Part shown: positions 39,216 to 50,712 of the stretch, piece after piece
Layout: every line of letters starts with the position of its first letter
Numbering within the stretch: the first letter of the stretch is position 1
Origin: Synchiropus splendidus
Taxonomy: Eukaryota > Chordata > Actinopteri > Syngnathiformes > Callionymidae
Assembly: GCF_027744825.2 (NCBI RefSeq)
Contig: NC_071345.1
Span: 16,958,001 to 17,022,000, forward strand
Length of the DNA stretch: 64,000 nt
Direction: 5' to 3'
The notes under the pieces: model-generated
Databases searched by the model: none
Seen by the model: the letters and a program-made list of their open reading frames with translations, nothing else
What the model was told of the DNA's origin: nothing
Made by a program: the position numbers and the translations under genes

Positions 39216-41692
39216 CTCTCCGCTGACAGGAGTATCAAGCAGTTTGAGTTTTCAAAATACATACATTATCCTGCTTCCCCATCACTAAAGCATATTTGCG
39301 CTTTGCCAGCATCCTCCAACAATTAAGGAGTGGGAATTTATGTTCTAGGTTGACACAGACGCCAGCCTTCCGTGTGGGATGTTGACACTTTAGGCCTTCA
39401 ATTGAATGAAATGTCTCCCTTCCCACTGTATATTCTGATGGCATACAGTAGGTACCGCCTCGCCGAACTGCCCAACAAAAGAAAAAAGTTGGGATAATGG
39501 TTAAACCACGAGGATGCTCTCTTTAAGGTCCATTTATGCTCAGCATTACATATGGATCCGGTTACGAACGGTCAGTGAACACTACCACTGGAAAATGTGG
39601 GGGAAGTATTGCTTTTACTACTAGACATAAAGAAGACATGGTGGAAATTCTCCATCCTCCGGTCGTGATATATTTAAAAGCCTGAGTGACCTACAACGCC
39701 TCAGTTTTCCTCTTGTGAGCAACTCTTTCTTCCACAGTTTGTTCTGGAGTTTGTTGTTGTCATAAACTTTTGAATCATGGAAGCATGTGATCAGTGAAGG
39801 TACCATCAAAAACAGATACATTATCTCAAATCAAGGGAGCCATAAATGGGCCTTTTTGACCCTGACACTCGGTTTTGCGTATTCATGTGTAAGTGTAGTG
39901 TGTCCCAATACGCCTAAGATCGAGGGCACTCGCTGTTCACCACTTGAAATGATCCCTTCAAACTGAAGGAGCTCCAGAGCTGACTTGAAACCAAGTGGGA
40001 ATATGAAGTGTGGATAGATTTCTATGATACCAAAAAACTTAATTTAAAAACCACGTTGGATAGGACAACAGGGACATTGTAGTAACAAGAGCTACTACTC
40101 CTACTCTTTCTCTGGTATCACGTTAGCAACCCAAATGGTCTGCCATGTCCGACAACACGAACAATACAACATGTACAGTATGTACAACAGTATGTTTTTA
40201 TTTCTGCTTAACAAACAACGGTCGGCTAGCATCAGACTAACGTTAACATCGTCATACCTCTAGCAGATATATCACTTTACCCACCCATTCCTTCTCCTTT
40301 GGTCCACCAAACCAAGTGAGATTATCAGCGCCAATGCAAGCAGTTGCAAAAATGTTGGAGCTGGCATTTCCAAAACGTCTCCAAGAGTCGACATGCAGGA
40401 AACATAACACAGCAGCCAGTGACACGTTGTCTCTCTTCGTGACGTCATGAAGTGTTGGTGTCTGGGACACAGCCTCAGAATACATTTGAATAGATGTCAC
40501 TTTGTACATTCTGCACCTCAACTGCCACTTGCGCTGTGAGTCAAGCTCATGGTCACACGCGCTACTGTATAAAGCAAGTAACATTGCACGTATTGGATCA
40601 CTGAGAGCATGATTTAGGATCATCAGCGTCCTCATCCCGACCTCAACTGCTCTTATTGAACATCACAAAATGCCATATGACAGAAAGGTTTGATTCATTT
40701 GAAAGCATAATGTGTAAACATGAAACCCAGAAGGCTGCAGCAGCAAAATGTTACGCCTTAGGAATTTGCTGGGTTTTCTAAGCACTTGCAGAACAACGAA
40801 ATGAGTTGGAGGGTCAGATGTGAGTTTAACACATGTGCGCCACAGGATAGTAGCTCACATGTGCCTAAACCTGACCAGGTGCTAGGTCTTCTAGTTTCAG
40901 GCTGGAAGGAGATTGACTTAACAGATTGGCATTGCTGGATCTGTTCAGCAAAATGCTGTGTACATGTTCTGATCATCAAGATAGTTAGAGCATGTTTGTG
41001 AGTTCTGATGAAGATTATACGATAACAAGAAGCTGTGCTGTTCATTTAGCTGTGCTGACCTCATTTGAAACCTAACTTGCATGCATGCTTTGTTAATTGA
41101 AGGCATGGAAATGTTTTTCCTTGCTTCACTTTGGGTTTTGAAGTCGCTGCAACGCAGGGCTCAAAATGAGATTGAGGCTAGATAACATAAGTGAGGTTCG
41201 TATTATGACCCAGCTGGTGATTCTGGATCAAATACGGCCGTATCTGACTTCTCCTGGCAAGTTCTGAGATGACTCCAACCGGCATACCATTTGTCTAAAA
41301 GTGAGTCAGCGAGCAGGCCTCATTGGACAGTTAGAGTTGATGCCCCCAAAGTGTCCGACATACTTCGAAAGATCTCTGCTGTTAATGGTGATTCAGACAT
41401 GCCAGAGCGAGACTCATGACTGATCATATGACAGTATGATCTTATCCATTTATATACAACAGTTGTGGACGTGCTTCTTCAGGTCTTGCCAACTGGGAAG
41501 CAACTGGAACACAGCTGGTGGAAATGTGCCGATAAACCATTTAAATGAAACAAACTGATGGACAGTAAAAAGAAGTGTATCGCCTCAGTATAGGCTGTGA
41601 AAATGCCGATTTTCTTCATAGTGCTCTTATATTTATAACGTATAACTGCAGGGTTGTCTCCAGCATCACACATGTTCACACTTCATGCATAG
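39216..41692. other. No recognised gene; one 127-codon minus-strand frame
   Basis: No recognisable gene. Around 39895-40000 the words TGTCCCAATACGCC and GAGGGCACTCGC resemble fish DNA-transposon ends, but no partner end was found. Confidence 0.4.
40252..40635 (-). CDS. Unrecognised 127-residue open frame (doubtful)
   Basis: An ATG-initiated minus-strand frame of mixed composition: hydrophobic start (MRTLMILNHALSDP), a Cys/Arg middle, and SLAAVLCFLHVDSWRRFGN near residues 72-90. It has no signal peptide, repeat or domain I recognise. It is longer than most chance frames here, but no splice sites, promoter or poly(A) context support expression. It might be a decayed transposon frame, given TGTCCCAATACGCC-type words about 350 bp away. 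Confidence 0.12.
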   Translation of the reverse strand: MRTLMILNHALSDPIRAMLLALYSSACDHELDSQRKWQLRCRMYKVTSIQMYSEAVSQTPTLHDVTKRDNVSLAAVLCFLHVDSWRRFGNASSNIFATACIGADNLTWFGGPKEKEWVGKVIYLLEV

Positions 41693-41986
41693 CAGGGGTC
41701 TCAAGCTCAACCACAAAAGGGCCACTGTGGGTGCAAACATGCCACCAACAGTCTTACCGACTCATTATCATCTTCACACACCGGATTGGTGAAACTGTTT
41801 GCACTTGGTTAGTCACTAATCTACTGAAGCAGTCATATCAGTGGCCAGACAAACAAACAAAGAGTTTAGAAAACAATGTGCAAGAAAATGCAGATCCAGA
41901 ACTGTATGAATAAATGGTATTGGATCCAAGTATAGTACTATACTACATTAAAATAAAAAATCTCAGTGATGTTTTTGACACCGGTG
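41693..41986 (+). mobile_element. Non-autonomous hAT-like element
   Basis: The left end CAGGGGTCTCAAGCTC (41693) pairs with an imperfect right end, TTTTTGACACCGGTG, finishing at about 41986. The body contains GGGCCACTGTGGGTGC, shared with the copy at 48981-49140 (GGCCACTGTAAGTG). It also has GGATTGGTGAAACTG, matching GGTTGGTGAAGCTG there. The right end is degraded and no 8-bp target duplication is clear. Confidence 0.55.
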
Positions 41987-43135
41987 GGTTCCTATCGACT
42001 GGCCTTCTCCTCGCCTGACCGCATCTTCTCTGTTGCATAGACAGCCAGTAACTCCCAATAGAGAGTTTCTGGTATTTAAAGTACAGTTAAAATATTACAG
42101 GGAACAAAAGTCTGTCGAATGGAGACAGAATAAATTCTGGTATTGTGCTACTGAGCAATTCGTTGGTAACATGACAAGTTGCCGTACACGTACTTCCTGA
42201 TATTCTGATAAATTATCGCGACACAGATGGAAACTTTGGGGTATTGTCCCAGCCAACAAGGTAGTGGAGGGAGTTAAATTTTAAACCCCAAACAGCTTTA
42301 CATAGCTCTTGATATGACACTTCCGTAACATGTATAAAAACAGCTAAAGATTCAAATCAGAAAAGTTGGTCACAAAGAACTTGAACTCTCTAATAATATA
42401 AAGGGATGCAATAAGCGGTCTGACAGAGCAGGTGAGACTCTATAACTCGAGTTCATGTGATGTGTAAAGCAAAGTGGCTGAACAGTCAGTGGGCGCAAGC
42501 TGGAATTCTTCATGCCAAAAGTGTAAAAAATGCAGGCAGGCGATGCTCAAACTGGAAAACACTATGCTTTATTGTGGTCTACATAATGTGTTAAAAGGAA
42601 ATAAATAACAATAGTGGACCAATGTTCTTCACCATACAGCCAATGAAACCTATACTGTACAGTAAACATTCCCTGTCATACTGTGTTGTTGATGGTGATG
42701 TTCGGGTGGTTCACTTGTCACTCAACATTAATAACCATAATAAAAAGAACATGAGTTTCAGGTTTCATTCCTTCTCCAGCTCTGTCTTTGACTTGATTTG
42801 CTATTTATTAGATGATTGTTACTATGTGTTTTATATAGGATAAGCATTGAAAACATATGTGGGCAGTAATGTTGAGGTTTGGTGTGCACGTTTTGTGTCA
42901 GCGCTCACGTCCGTGTTTGTGTGTCAGGGTGTGTGTGTTTTTAGCGAGGGATCTGTTACATTTCAGACACAAGGCTTTGTTACTGCCTCTGAGTGTTGGG
43001 GTGCAGCCGCACACGCAATCAGTCTGTGTTTCTTTATCATTTGCAATACGTTTGGTCTTGTAACTCAGCGCCAGCTCAGCAACACAATCGCACACACATA
43101 CATTCAGACAGAGAAAAAAAAACAGATGGCATTTC
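41987..43135. other. No gene seen
   Basis: AT-rich sequence without supported genes or repeats. Confidence 0.5.
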
Positions 43136-43161
43136 TATGGAAGCCCATTTCCGCCAGGTTA

Positions 43162-43185
43162 ATATATATATATATATATATATAA
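43162..43185. repeat. TA microsatellite
   Basis: A TA dinucleotide run of about twelve units next to the left terminal arm of the outer transposon. Confidence 0.9.
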
Positions 43186-43380
43186 TAAAGGTTTTTTTTA
43201 TTTTTTATTTTTTGCTTGGTGAATTTATTATACATATATTTTTTTGCTTGGCGATTTTTTTTTCTCCCACATGGCGAGAATGGGCTTCAAGTGAAGAAGT
43301 TTAAGTGGTCTGTATCACCTTGGTGCGCCTGCGATGTGTTCACGGTTGCAATTCACTGGATTTCAGGTGAAATCGACATA

Positions 43381-44109
43381 CAAGTGGTACCTCGGTTTTC
43401 GAACGTCCTGGAATTCGAACAAATCGGAGTTAGAACAAAAATTTCAAGTTTTTTTTTCTTCGGATTTCGAATGAAAATCCAGAACTCGAATGCCCCCGAA
43501 AAAACATAATGTGTGCAGACCGATCAGCTGACCCACGACACGCTTTGTTACTGTATATAACGCAGCCTCTGTATGCAGACGTGTCCCGTTACATTTACTA
43601 CATTTACTGAGTGTTTTTCCTTCATATTGAGGTGTAAAACCTTTCCTGTCTCCGCACTGGACCGTGGTAGAGTGTCACAGGGGAGGTGCTCTCCACACCT
43701 CCGAGGCTGGAGCGCACACTCCAGGGTTTGATGTCCTGTTGTGGGCTGGAGCTGGGACAGGGATGAGGCGAGTCTGGGACAGAGCGTGACTTGGTTTATG
43801 ACTTTGTCACAGCCAAACTGCACAGAAGCGCACATTCAGAGCTGGACACGCACCGGGCACCTCTTCACTTCTGGAGATACGTCACTCACTCGGCAACCCC
43901 TCCCACATGCAGCGGCCACACACATAGAGGAACAGCGCACCTGCAGCAGACACTCTACATTCACTCCTACAAAAGACTATTTTAAGGCTTGGAACGCATT
44001 TTTTCTTTCTCCATTCATTGTAATGGGAAAAATTGATTCAGATTTTGAACAAATCTCTTCTCGAACGCCCGTCTGGAACGGATTGTGGTCGAGAACCGAG
44101 GCACCACTG
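43381..44109. mobile_element. Nested TA-flanked inverted-repeat element (Tc1/mariner-type, possibly Tigger-like)
   Basis: Ends are CAAGTGGTACCTCGGTTTTC on the left and, read inward from the right, CAGTGGTGCCTCGGTTCTC. Each end abuts a TA (43379-43380 and 44110-44111), the target duplication expected of Tc1/mariner-superfamily transposons. The 729-bp interior has no transposase frame, so it is non-autonomous. The terminal motif GTGGTRCCTCGGTT suggests the pogo/Tigger branch, but this is by resemblance. It lies wholly inside the older element at 43136-44293, so it inserted later. Confidence 0.85.
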
Positions 44110-44293
44110 TACATCTTTTATATTTTGTTAATCACACAAATGTTTGGAGTAATTTGACACAACAATTTGACATAACAAAATAAAAGTAACAGCAATGAAA
44201 AAATCACCAAGCAGATCACAGGTGCTGCAGCTTCAAAAGGTCGCAGTGTATTGGTTTTTTTTTACGTAAACTGCGCGTAAATGGGCTTCCATA

Positions 44294-45002
44294 CATTTCC
44301 CATTGAAGAACTCTGTATCTTGTTTTATTTCTCTGAGTGTGAATTTTCACAATAATCCCTTGTAGCGTAATAGTGGTATCAACAGAGCTTTGAAATCAAG
44401 GAGGATGGGGGGGTTCAGGGGGTTAACATGTTGGAGGTGGTGAATAAATCTTCGCAGGGAAGGAAACTGTTGAGCAACAAGAAGCACATGTAGCGAGCAA
44501 GCTACCAGGAAATTGGTATAGTCTTGTATGATTTTATAGGGATCTTGGGCATGCCCTTCACATTAATTAGGATGTGGAGCACAGAGGTATTTTTTACAGG
44601 AAACTCAGTATGGAACCCCTGCTGGCTGGCCTCGGGGCACGGGCTCCTGACTTTTAAAAACCTATGAAACCAAAGTACTGAAGGATAATGCAGGTCATAT
44701 GCATGCAAATGCACTAACACAACAAACATACTATGCCGTGAACAGGCGAAAGGAGGGAGGAAACTTGGAGTTTAGGGCTTAATAATACCAATAAATGTGG
44801 ATGTTTCGGAACATCCATCTTGTCAGGGGGAAAATGTGTTTTGCACACTCATGATATGGTGATACTCTGGGCCTAAGTGGACAAAACCTGCAGGCAAACC
44901 ATTAAATTACAGGGTTAAGACTTGGTTATTGGTGAAGATTAGGAAAAGGTGAGGGAGGGTCTCTAGAGAATTAATATAAATCAGCACAGCATTCTTCCTT
45001 GC

Positions 45003-45003
<1 letters not shown>
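44294..45003. other. No gene seen
   Basis: No supported gene or repeat between the nested transposons and the GT microsatellite. Confidence 0.5.
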
Positions 45004-45089
<86 letters not shown>

Positions 45090-45100
45090 TGTGTGTGTGT
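45004..45100. repeat. Long GT microsatellite
   Basis: About 97 bp of GT with a single CGC interruption near 45086-45088. Val/Cys and Thr/His runs translated from it on the two strands are artefacts. Confidence 0.98.
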
Positions 45101-48100
45101 CTTCTTCCCACACAGGCAGCTTACTGAGTCTTCAAAAAGTACGCGGCGGTAACTTCATCCTCTCTCCACTCAAAGACAGCACTTCTGAAACAGTCGGCCG
45201 TAACTCAAACAAAAAGCAAAGGAAAAGGAAGGAACGTGTCGTCAAGTTATATTTAATATCTTGTTTCAACACGTGCTGCGCCGCCAGCCGCTTGTCAGAA
45301 TTTTAATCCTAAAACTGACGTTTCGTATGAGCTGATGAAATACAGCCAGTATTTTATGACAGCGCTCCCTTTTATTTATTGGGGTTTATTTTATTTTATT
45401 TCATATTTAAAATAAACATTGTCAATTTTTTCATTATCCACTGGAAATGTTGCCTTTTTTGAGACATTTTTATTCGTGAATCTTTCTGCTGGTCCGACGC
45501 ATAATATTCAAATTGAATGCTAAGTTATGAAACAAAAAAAAAACTTCTCATGACCATCAAATCGAAATAAACTATGCCAACTACAACCATCAAGCACCAA
45601 ACCTATTGCGACATTTCGTCACACAGGAAAATCATTCCGAAAAACTATTCCAGCCCTTCCCTATACGAGAAACTGGAGTCCGTAACCTTAATCCCAAAGG
45701 AGGAAGAGCCACCCGAGAGTGTAACACGGTGTCAGGACAAGCTGTCTCTAAACGTCTCCATGTATGTTTACACAATCTAATGCACAAGTTCAAAGGTGAA
45801 GGGGAAAAGGGCTTTTAATGTTTCCGGGTTTATTTATCCAGCCTAGCGTCTGGCTAAGTACTAACCCCTGCCTACCCTCTCTCTCTTCAGCCCCTCACAT
45901 TTCCCTCTTTCAAAAAAACAACGTGGCCTGTGTACGAAATATATTAAACCCCCCGCAACCTTCCATTTTTTTTCCCGCCGAAATGCACATAGAAGTACGT
46001 AAGAGCCATAAATCAGTCGAGAACTACAACAGCCCCCTCCTCCATCAGGCGGCGTCTCCCTGCTATCGATGTCAAAATATTTTCCTTGACAAGCGTAATT
46101 CAGTTTTGATATAAGAATTATTATTTTCACTCCTCAATCATCTGCGAAAACTTCCATCTGTGTTTCCTTACTTCCTTGAATTAACTGGAGGTGTGTTCTG
46201 GGATGATGTTCTAAGAAAATGTCCGACGACCGTAAAGGCTGCGTTTTGGTTGGCTGGCCTCGACCGCCGAATTTTAACTGTTGTTCCTGAGAGCACAGTC
46301 AATAACAGTTGAGCCATTTTATTTGGCCATTTTAATGCGAGCGGACTGTGTTGGCACTGCGACTGGAGGCTCATAAAATTGACATGTCTGTAAATTCATA
46401 CATTTATTGCTGCAAATTAATGCTCGCATGCTCGCTGGCTGGACAGATTGCATGAGACTCTGAGACAAAAGGAAGTAGTTACTTTTGAAAGAGGTAAATT
46501 TCAAAACCTCTGCTGAATGCAGCAGCCAGACTAAACAGAGAAGTTTACTGTGCACAGATGCAGTCAGGTTCAGTTTGAGTCCAGGGACTGAAGCCAAAGA
46601 GTCATGGCTGGCTACGTATAATGGCTACCAGGGGGCTCTCTTCTTCAGACGAGGACAACTCATTACAGCACAGGGGAGGAAAGCTAAGTTCTGATGAGAC
46701 CGTTTGAAACTTGGTGTGAACATGTTTCGTGATCGGAGCTCGGTCGTGTGTACGTGTGTGTGAAGTGCAAGGGGGTTGGAAAAATGATTCCGCATGTGTG
46801 ATACAGTTATTCTGTCACTTTTTTCATTCACCAAAGAAAATCGTTTTTTACTGCACTGAACACGTTTGAAATAAAAACAGTGTGAAAGAATTAAAGAACT
46901 CCACATACCAGGTATTATTTACCATAGCACGACACCTCCGCCTGTGTCCTAACCCCAACGCCTCTTTTCGGAGGGGAAACGTTTGACTCCACTGAAACAC
47001 CTATGCATCGACACATGACACAGAAGGGTGACTCCTTCAAAAAGTCTGCTGGTTAGCGCCTTGAGAGTGATATGTGTTGGATGTAAACACTTTCACGCAT
47101 TAATCATTTATTCATATTTTGTCCTTCATTATTACCAGTTGGTTGGTCACATTACCTCCACACTGATGGTGAAGATGTTTCCCTCTCATTGGTTTCAACT
47201 GTTAGCAGCACTGTTTAACTCATTGTGGTCCAAATCTGAAACACAGCCAAACTCACCAAATTATTTTCTGTGCGTTTGCTGGAATCTATATTGTTTGTTC
47301 CGTTGCTTGGTTTAGACACTGGCATCTTCATAGGTCACTTTATCCTAAACATTAATGTGCATGGATTTTCATTTTCAACCAGCTGGCGGGCCACAACAAA
47401 ATACTTCCTTTGCTAGATTTGTCCACCAAGGTTGGCAAAGGTGTCCACCTGGAATCTTGCTATGCACACAGTCATATTCATCCAACATAATACCTTCTGA
47501 ATCAGCTCCACGTCAAAGAAAACTGAGTCACGACAAGACTCACAAGTGAGAGCTTTTCCATCTGCCCACAGCTAAGATCGTACTTCGGATGATCAAGTCA
47601 TGGCTTATGAAGCTACGGTCACACCAAACTCGACTTGGCAATTGTGCTGCTCGCCTCCAATTGGTTCTTGGTTTCTGACTTGGTAGGCTTTCCCCCGCCT
47701 CTCAAGGTGCGATACAAAAAGTAGGGGTATAAAGTTTGAGGAACATCACAATGGTGATTCAGAGAAAGCAGTATTGAAGCCCATTACCTAACTCTATTAA
47801 AGGCAAAAAAAGAAAATATTTAGATGTCGCCATCTTCTTCTTGGTGAGTTGGTGAATGGCAGCCAGCGCGACCGTCAGCCTGTCGTCCATTTCACTCCTC
47901 CGTCTTGTCTTGTTGACAAATTTGCCCACACTCCATATGTCACTGTGAAATCTGGGCTGTTTGGTTAATGCAGAACAGTTTCACACTCTAGTTCAGATTT
48001 TTCAACTTAAACTTAACTTCACAACCTAAAGCACTGAAAGGATGGGAACATTTCACAACAGACACATCTGAAACTAATGTGAGATGCACAAAACACACCA

Positions 48101-48356
48101 TTTAAACCACATTTTCAGCACAAAAACATTCAAAACAACATTCAACACTATATAAGTGTCTACATGTTTAAAATGAAAACAATACTACACCGCAATATAA
48201 CACTACAATCAGACATGTTGACGTGTACATACCTGCCATATACCAACTGGTCGGCTAATCGTTGAGGTAGTCAGTGACTAGTTGACTACCATAATAGCTG
48301 TTAGTTGCAGCTCAACTGCAGCTTCTCATTCATGATCAGAACTTGATGCCCCAGAG
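45101..48356. other. No gene seen
   Basis: No supported gene. The segment 47605-47880 contains the words GGTCACACCAAACTCGACTTGG and TGGCAGCCAGCGCGACC, reminiscent of degraded DNA-transposon sequence, without identifiable ends. Confidence 0.45.
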
Positions 48357-48572
48357 CAGGGGTGTCCAAACCGGTCCTCAAGGGCTGCAGGTTTTAGTTC
48401 CAACCCAACAAGCACACCAAGGTTCACCAGTCAGGTGTGAGAAGACTGTAAACAGTTGTCAGTCTCGAGTTGCTTGGTTCACCCGACTCCTCTTTGCTTA
48501 AACTTGATTGGTTAGAACAAAAAACAGCGGCCTGTTCTGGAACATTTTAGAGAGCTCTGCCCTCGAGGACTC
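48357..48572. mobile_element. Non-autonomous hAT-like element, right end degraded
   Basis: Starts CAGGGGTGTCCAAACC followed by GGTCCTCAAGGGC. Near the right end GCCCTCGAGGAC (48559-48570) is the complementary arm. The expected outermost bases of the right end are missing or replaced. The interior contains GTTCCAACCCAACAAGCACACC, common in this type of fish repeat. A LINE fragment begins within about 30 bp downstream. Confidence 0.65.
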
Positions 48573-48599
48573 ACTTTCCCACCTTCTCCAATGTGGGAC

Positions 48600-48842
48600 T
48601 TGACGTCAAGGCGCCAGACATTGCCACCTGAATGCCTCCCTTTGGAGAAGTTTCAGGCACGGCCAGCTGGGAGGAGACCGAGTGGTCGACCCAAGGACCA
48701 GGCGGAGGGAGTATATCTCTTCACTGGCCAGTCAGAGCTGGTGGATGTTGTCAGGGAGAAGGGCGTTTGGCGCGACCTTTTAAAGCTGCTGCACCCGTGA
48801 TCTGGCAAGGGATATGCAGACGAGGCTGGATGGATGGATGGA
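48600..48842 (+). mobile_element. Decayed LINE 3'-end fragment with GATG tail
   Basis: The translated frame contains PPECLPLEKFQARPAGRRPSGRPK and ends KGVWRDLLKLLHP before a stop at 48800. It parallels the C-terminus of the LINE at 52858-54273 (GRLPGEVFRACPTGRRPRGRPR ... LLRMLPPRP), but is clearly another, older family member. After a short 3' UTR it ends in TGGATGGATGGATGGA, the tandem tail typical of these elements. Only the last part of the ORF survives. Confidence 0.75.
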
Positions 48843-48980
48843 CATTGAAATTCTTGGTGTTGACACAGAGATGAAGGTTACTTTTTTCTCTGGGTTGGCA
48901 TCTTACTACCACTGACAAGTTAAATAGTGCTAGCTGTTTTACTTTCTTTTGTCAAAAGCTGTCATTTGCCTCTCGGTCTA

Positions 48981-49140
48981 CATCAATGTTTCTAAACTGG
49001 TTCAGAAAAGGCCACTGTAAGTGTCGATTTTTACTCCAACCAATCCATCACACAGGTGTCAAGTGAAACTAGCACCAGCATTATCGATGACAGATTACCT
49101 GGTTGGTGAAGCTGTGTGTGCTGGATTGGTTGGTCTACAT
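48981..49140 (+). mobile_element. Degraded hAT-like element fragment
   Basis: Contains GGCCACTGTAAGTG, then TTTTTACTCCAACCAATCC, and GGTTGGTGAAGCTGTG, matching in order the body of the element at 41693-41986. The CAGGGGTGTC terminus is not recognisable. Confidence 0.4.
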
Positions 49141-50555
49141 GAATCTTATTTATTTATACATTTCTTTTTATTATTTTTAGCTTAAATGTGAAAAGATGAA
49201 TTGCCTTATTACAAAGAAAATATGTCACCACTCAAAACCTCACGCAATTTCCACTTGAGCTTAGCTTAAGCAGAGAACTTATCTTTAGCGGGTGGGATCA
49301 AGGATGCATCAGAAAGCAGACTCTATTCCAGGTCTTGCTCCAGGTGTCCTGGAAATCAGCCCATTATTCATCCCTCAATCACATCAACAGTCGAAGCATT
49401 CAAGAGAATTATATTCATGAAAAAGACATCATTGGCAGAGGTAAAGCCATTTGCATAGATAATTTGAGATGAACCTGACAGGCCAGATGGTTTGTTTCTC
49501 AGAACCAGTGGGAAAGTTGTCTTTGGAAACTGCTTGGAAAAAGCCAGGTGACTGGATTGGCTGCACGTCATTTGTCTTCGTGCTCACACGGTGATTTATT
49601 CAGCAGTTGTGATAGAAACTAATATTTTGGAGTAAATATTTCACACTAAGTGAAGCTACAGTAAGGGAACTCTGATATCTGAAATCAATCTCAATATTCT
49701 TATCGCACCAGACAGAAATGTTACTGTAGAATCCATCCTTTTTTGTATCGGTCTGTGTGACAGTGTACAAATAAAATTCAGTATGTTAACTATACTGAGC
49801 CAGAAAAATCTGGCTTCCGCGATTTGCATTGCCCACAGTTGAAACACACATACCAGACACATAACCATTTTGTTTAAAAAAAAAAAAAAAAAGAAATTGT
49901 GATTAATCACAAATTTGGTATGGAGAGGTTCAAAATAACATGGTGAACAGCATGAAGGGAGGAGTTTTTAGGTCAGTTAAAGATGTGAGAGTTCTGCTGT
50001 GATGGGAAATGAGCTGAGCCAGAGGGACAATGTTATTACCCCCAAGAAATGCAACCATTTAAGTATACAAACTGTAAAAATGTAAAGTGCTTTCAAAATT
50101 ATTAAAAGCAATTGAATGAAATGAGCATGGTTGCATTACAGAATCTATATGGAGAGTATATATGAACACTGAAGACGGTTTGAATATTACTGCAGAACCT
50201 GAAACTGTGATGAGTTGACAAACAATTGGAATGAAATGCACTTAAAGCTTTGGTTTTCACCAACCTCTGTGTAGACAAATGAATACAGGCCAGTGGCATC
50301 TCTAACCGTACCAAAGCTGGGAAAGACAAAGCTGCTTTGGACAGACTCCAGACGGCATCGTCATCATAAACAAATATACAATTTCCTTGTGTGGGCATCC
50401 AAGAAAAAAGTGAGCTTGAGTAGTTTTGGCTTTTTGTCCCACAGTTCAATAAAGGTGAATAGCTTTTTCTAAATCGTCCGTAGATATGATTGCGTGTTTG
50501 TCAGTGTCTATGTGACCAATGACCTTTCCAGGGTATCCCCTGCCTCTCTTACCAA
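49141..50555. other. No gene seen
   Basis: No supported gene. A poly-A tract lies at about 49876-49892. Confidence 0.5.
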
Positions 50556-50712
50556 TATAGTAGTGTAGTATTTGAGACCAACTAACCAAGACAGGGACAA
50601 GACTGAGAACAGCACATACCAGAGAGGAAGTCCAAGCAGAACCTTGAGTGCCAAGACCTTGAGTTAAGAGCATGAGGGGCAAGACCGAGACCAAGGCCGA
50701 GACCAAACTGAA
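50556..50712. repeat. GACC/AAGACCGAGACC-rich interspersed repeat
   Basis: Degenerate repetition of GAGACCAA, AAGACC and CAAGACCGAGACC words. Similar pieces are frequent in fish genomes. A shorter related word cluster in the opposite sense occurs at 26789-26850 (GGTCTC, CTTGGTCC). Class unknown. Confidence 0.45.

Larger units (their letters stand above)
43136..44293. mobile_element. Outer inverted-repeat DNA transposon, host of a nested insertion
   Basis: The left end TATGGAAGCCCATTT (43136) is the reverse complement of the right end AAATGGGCTTCCATA (ending 44293), and homology continues inward imperfectly for about 26 bp. A second inverted pair lies inside: TGCTTGGCGATTTTTT (about 43244-43260) and AAAAAATCACCAAGCA (about 44198-44213). 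The element is 1158 bp in total, but about 730 bp of that is a nested element at 43381-44109, leaving roughly 430 bp of original non-autonomous sequence. It has no transposase. A TA microsatellite (43162-43185) sits just inside the left arm. The superfamily is not determined. Confidence 0.8.

Noticed and set aside
43741..44157. 138-codon plus-strand frame
   Set aside because: Lies inside the nested non-autonomous transposon and runs across its right terminal repeat; no transposase features.
45007..45306. Cys-Val repeat frame (and Thr-His repeat on the other strand)
   Set aside because: Produced by the GT microsatellite in a repeat with no stops.
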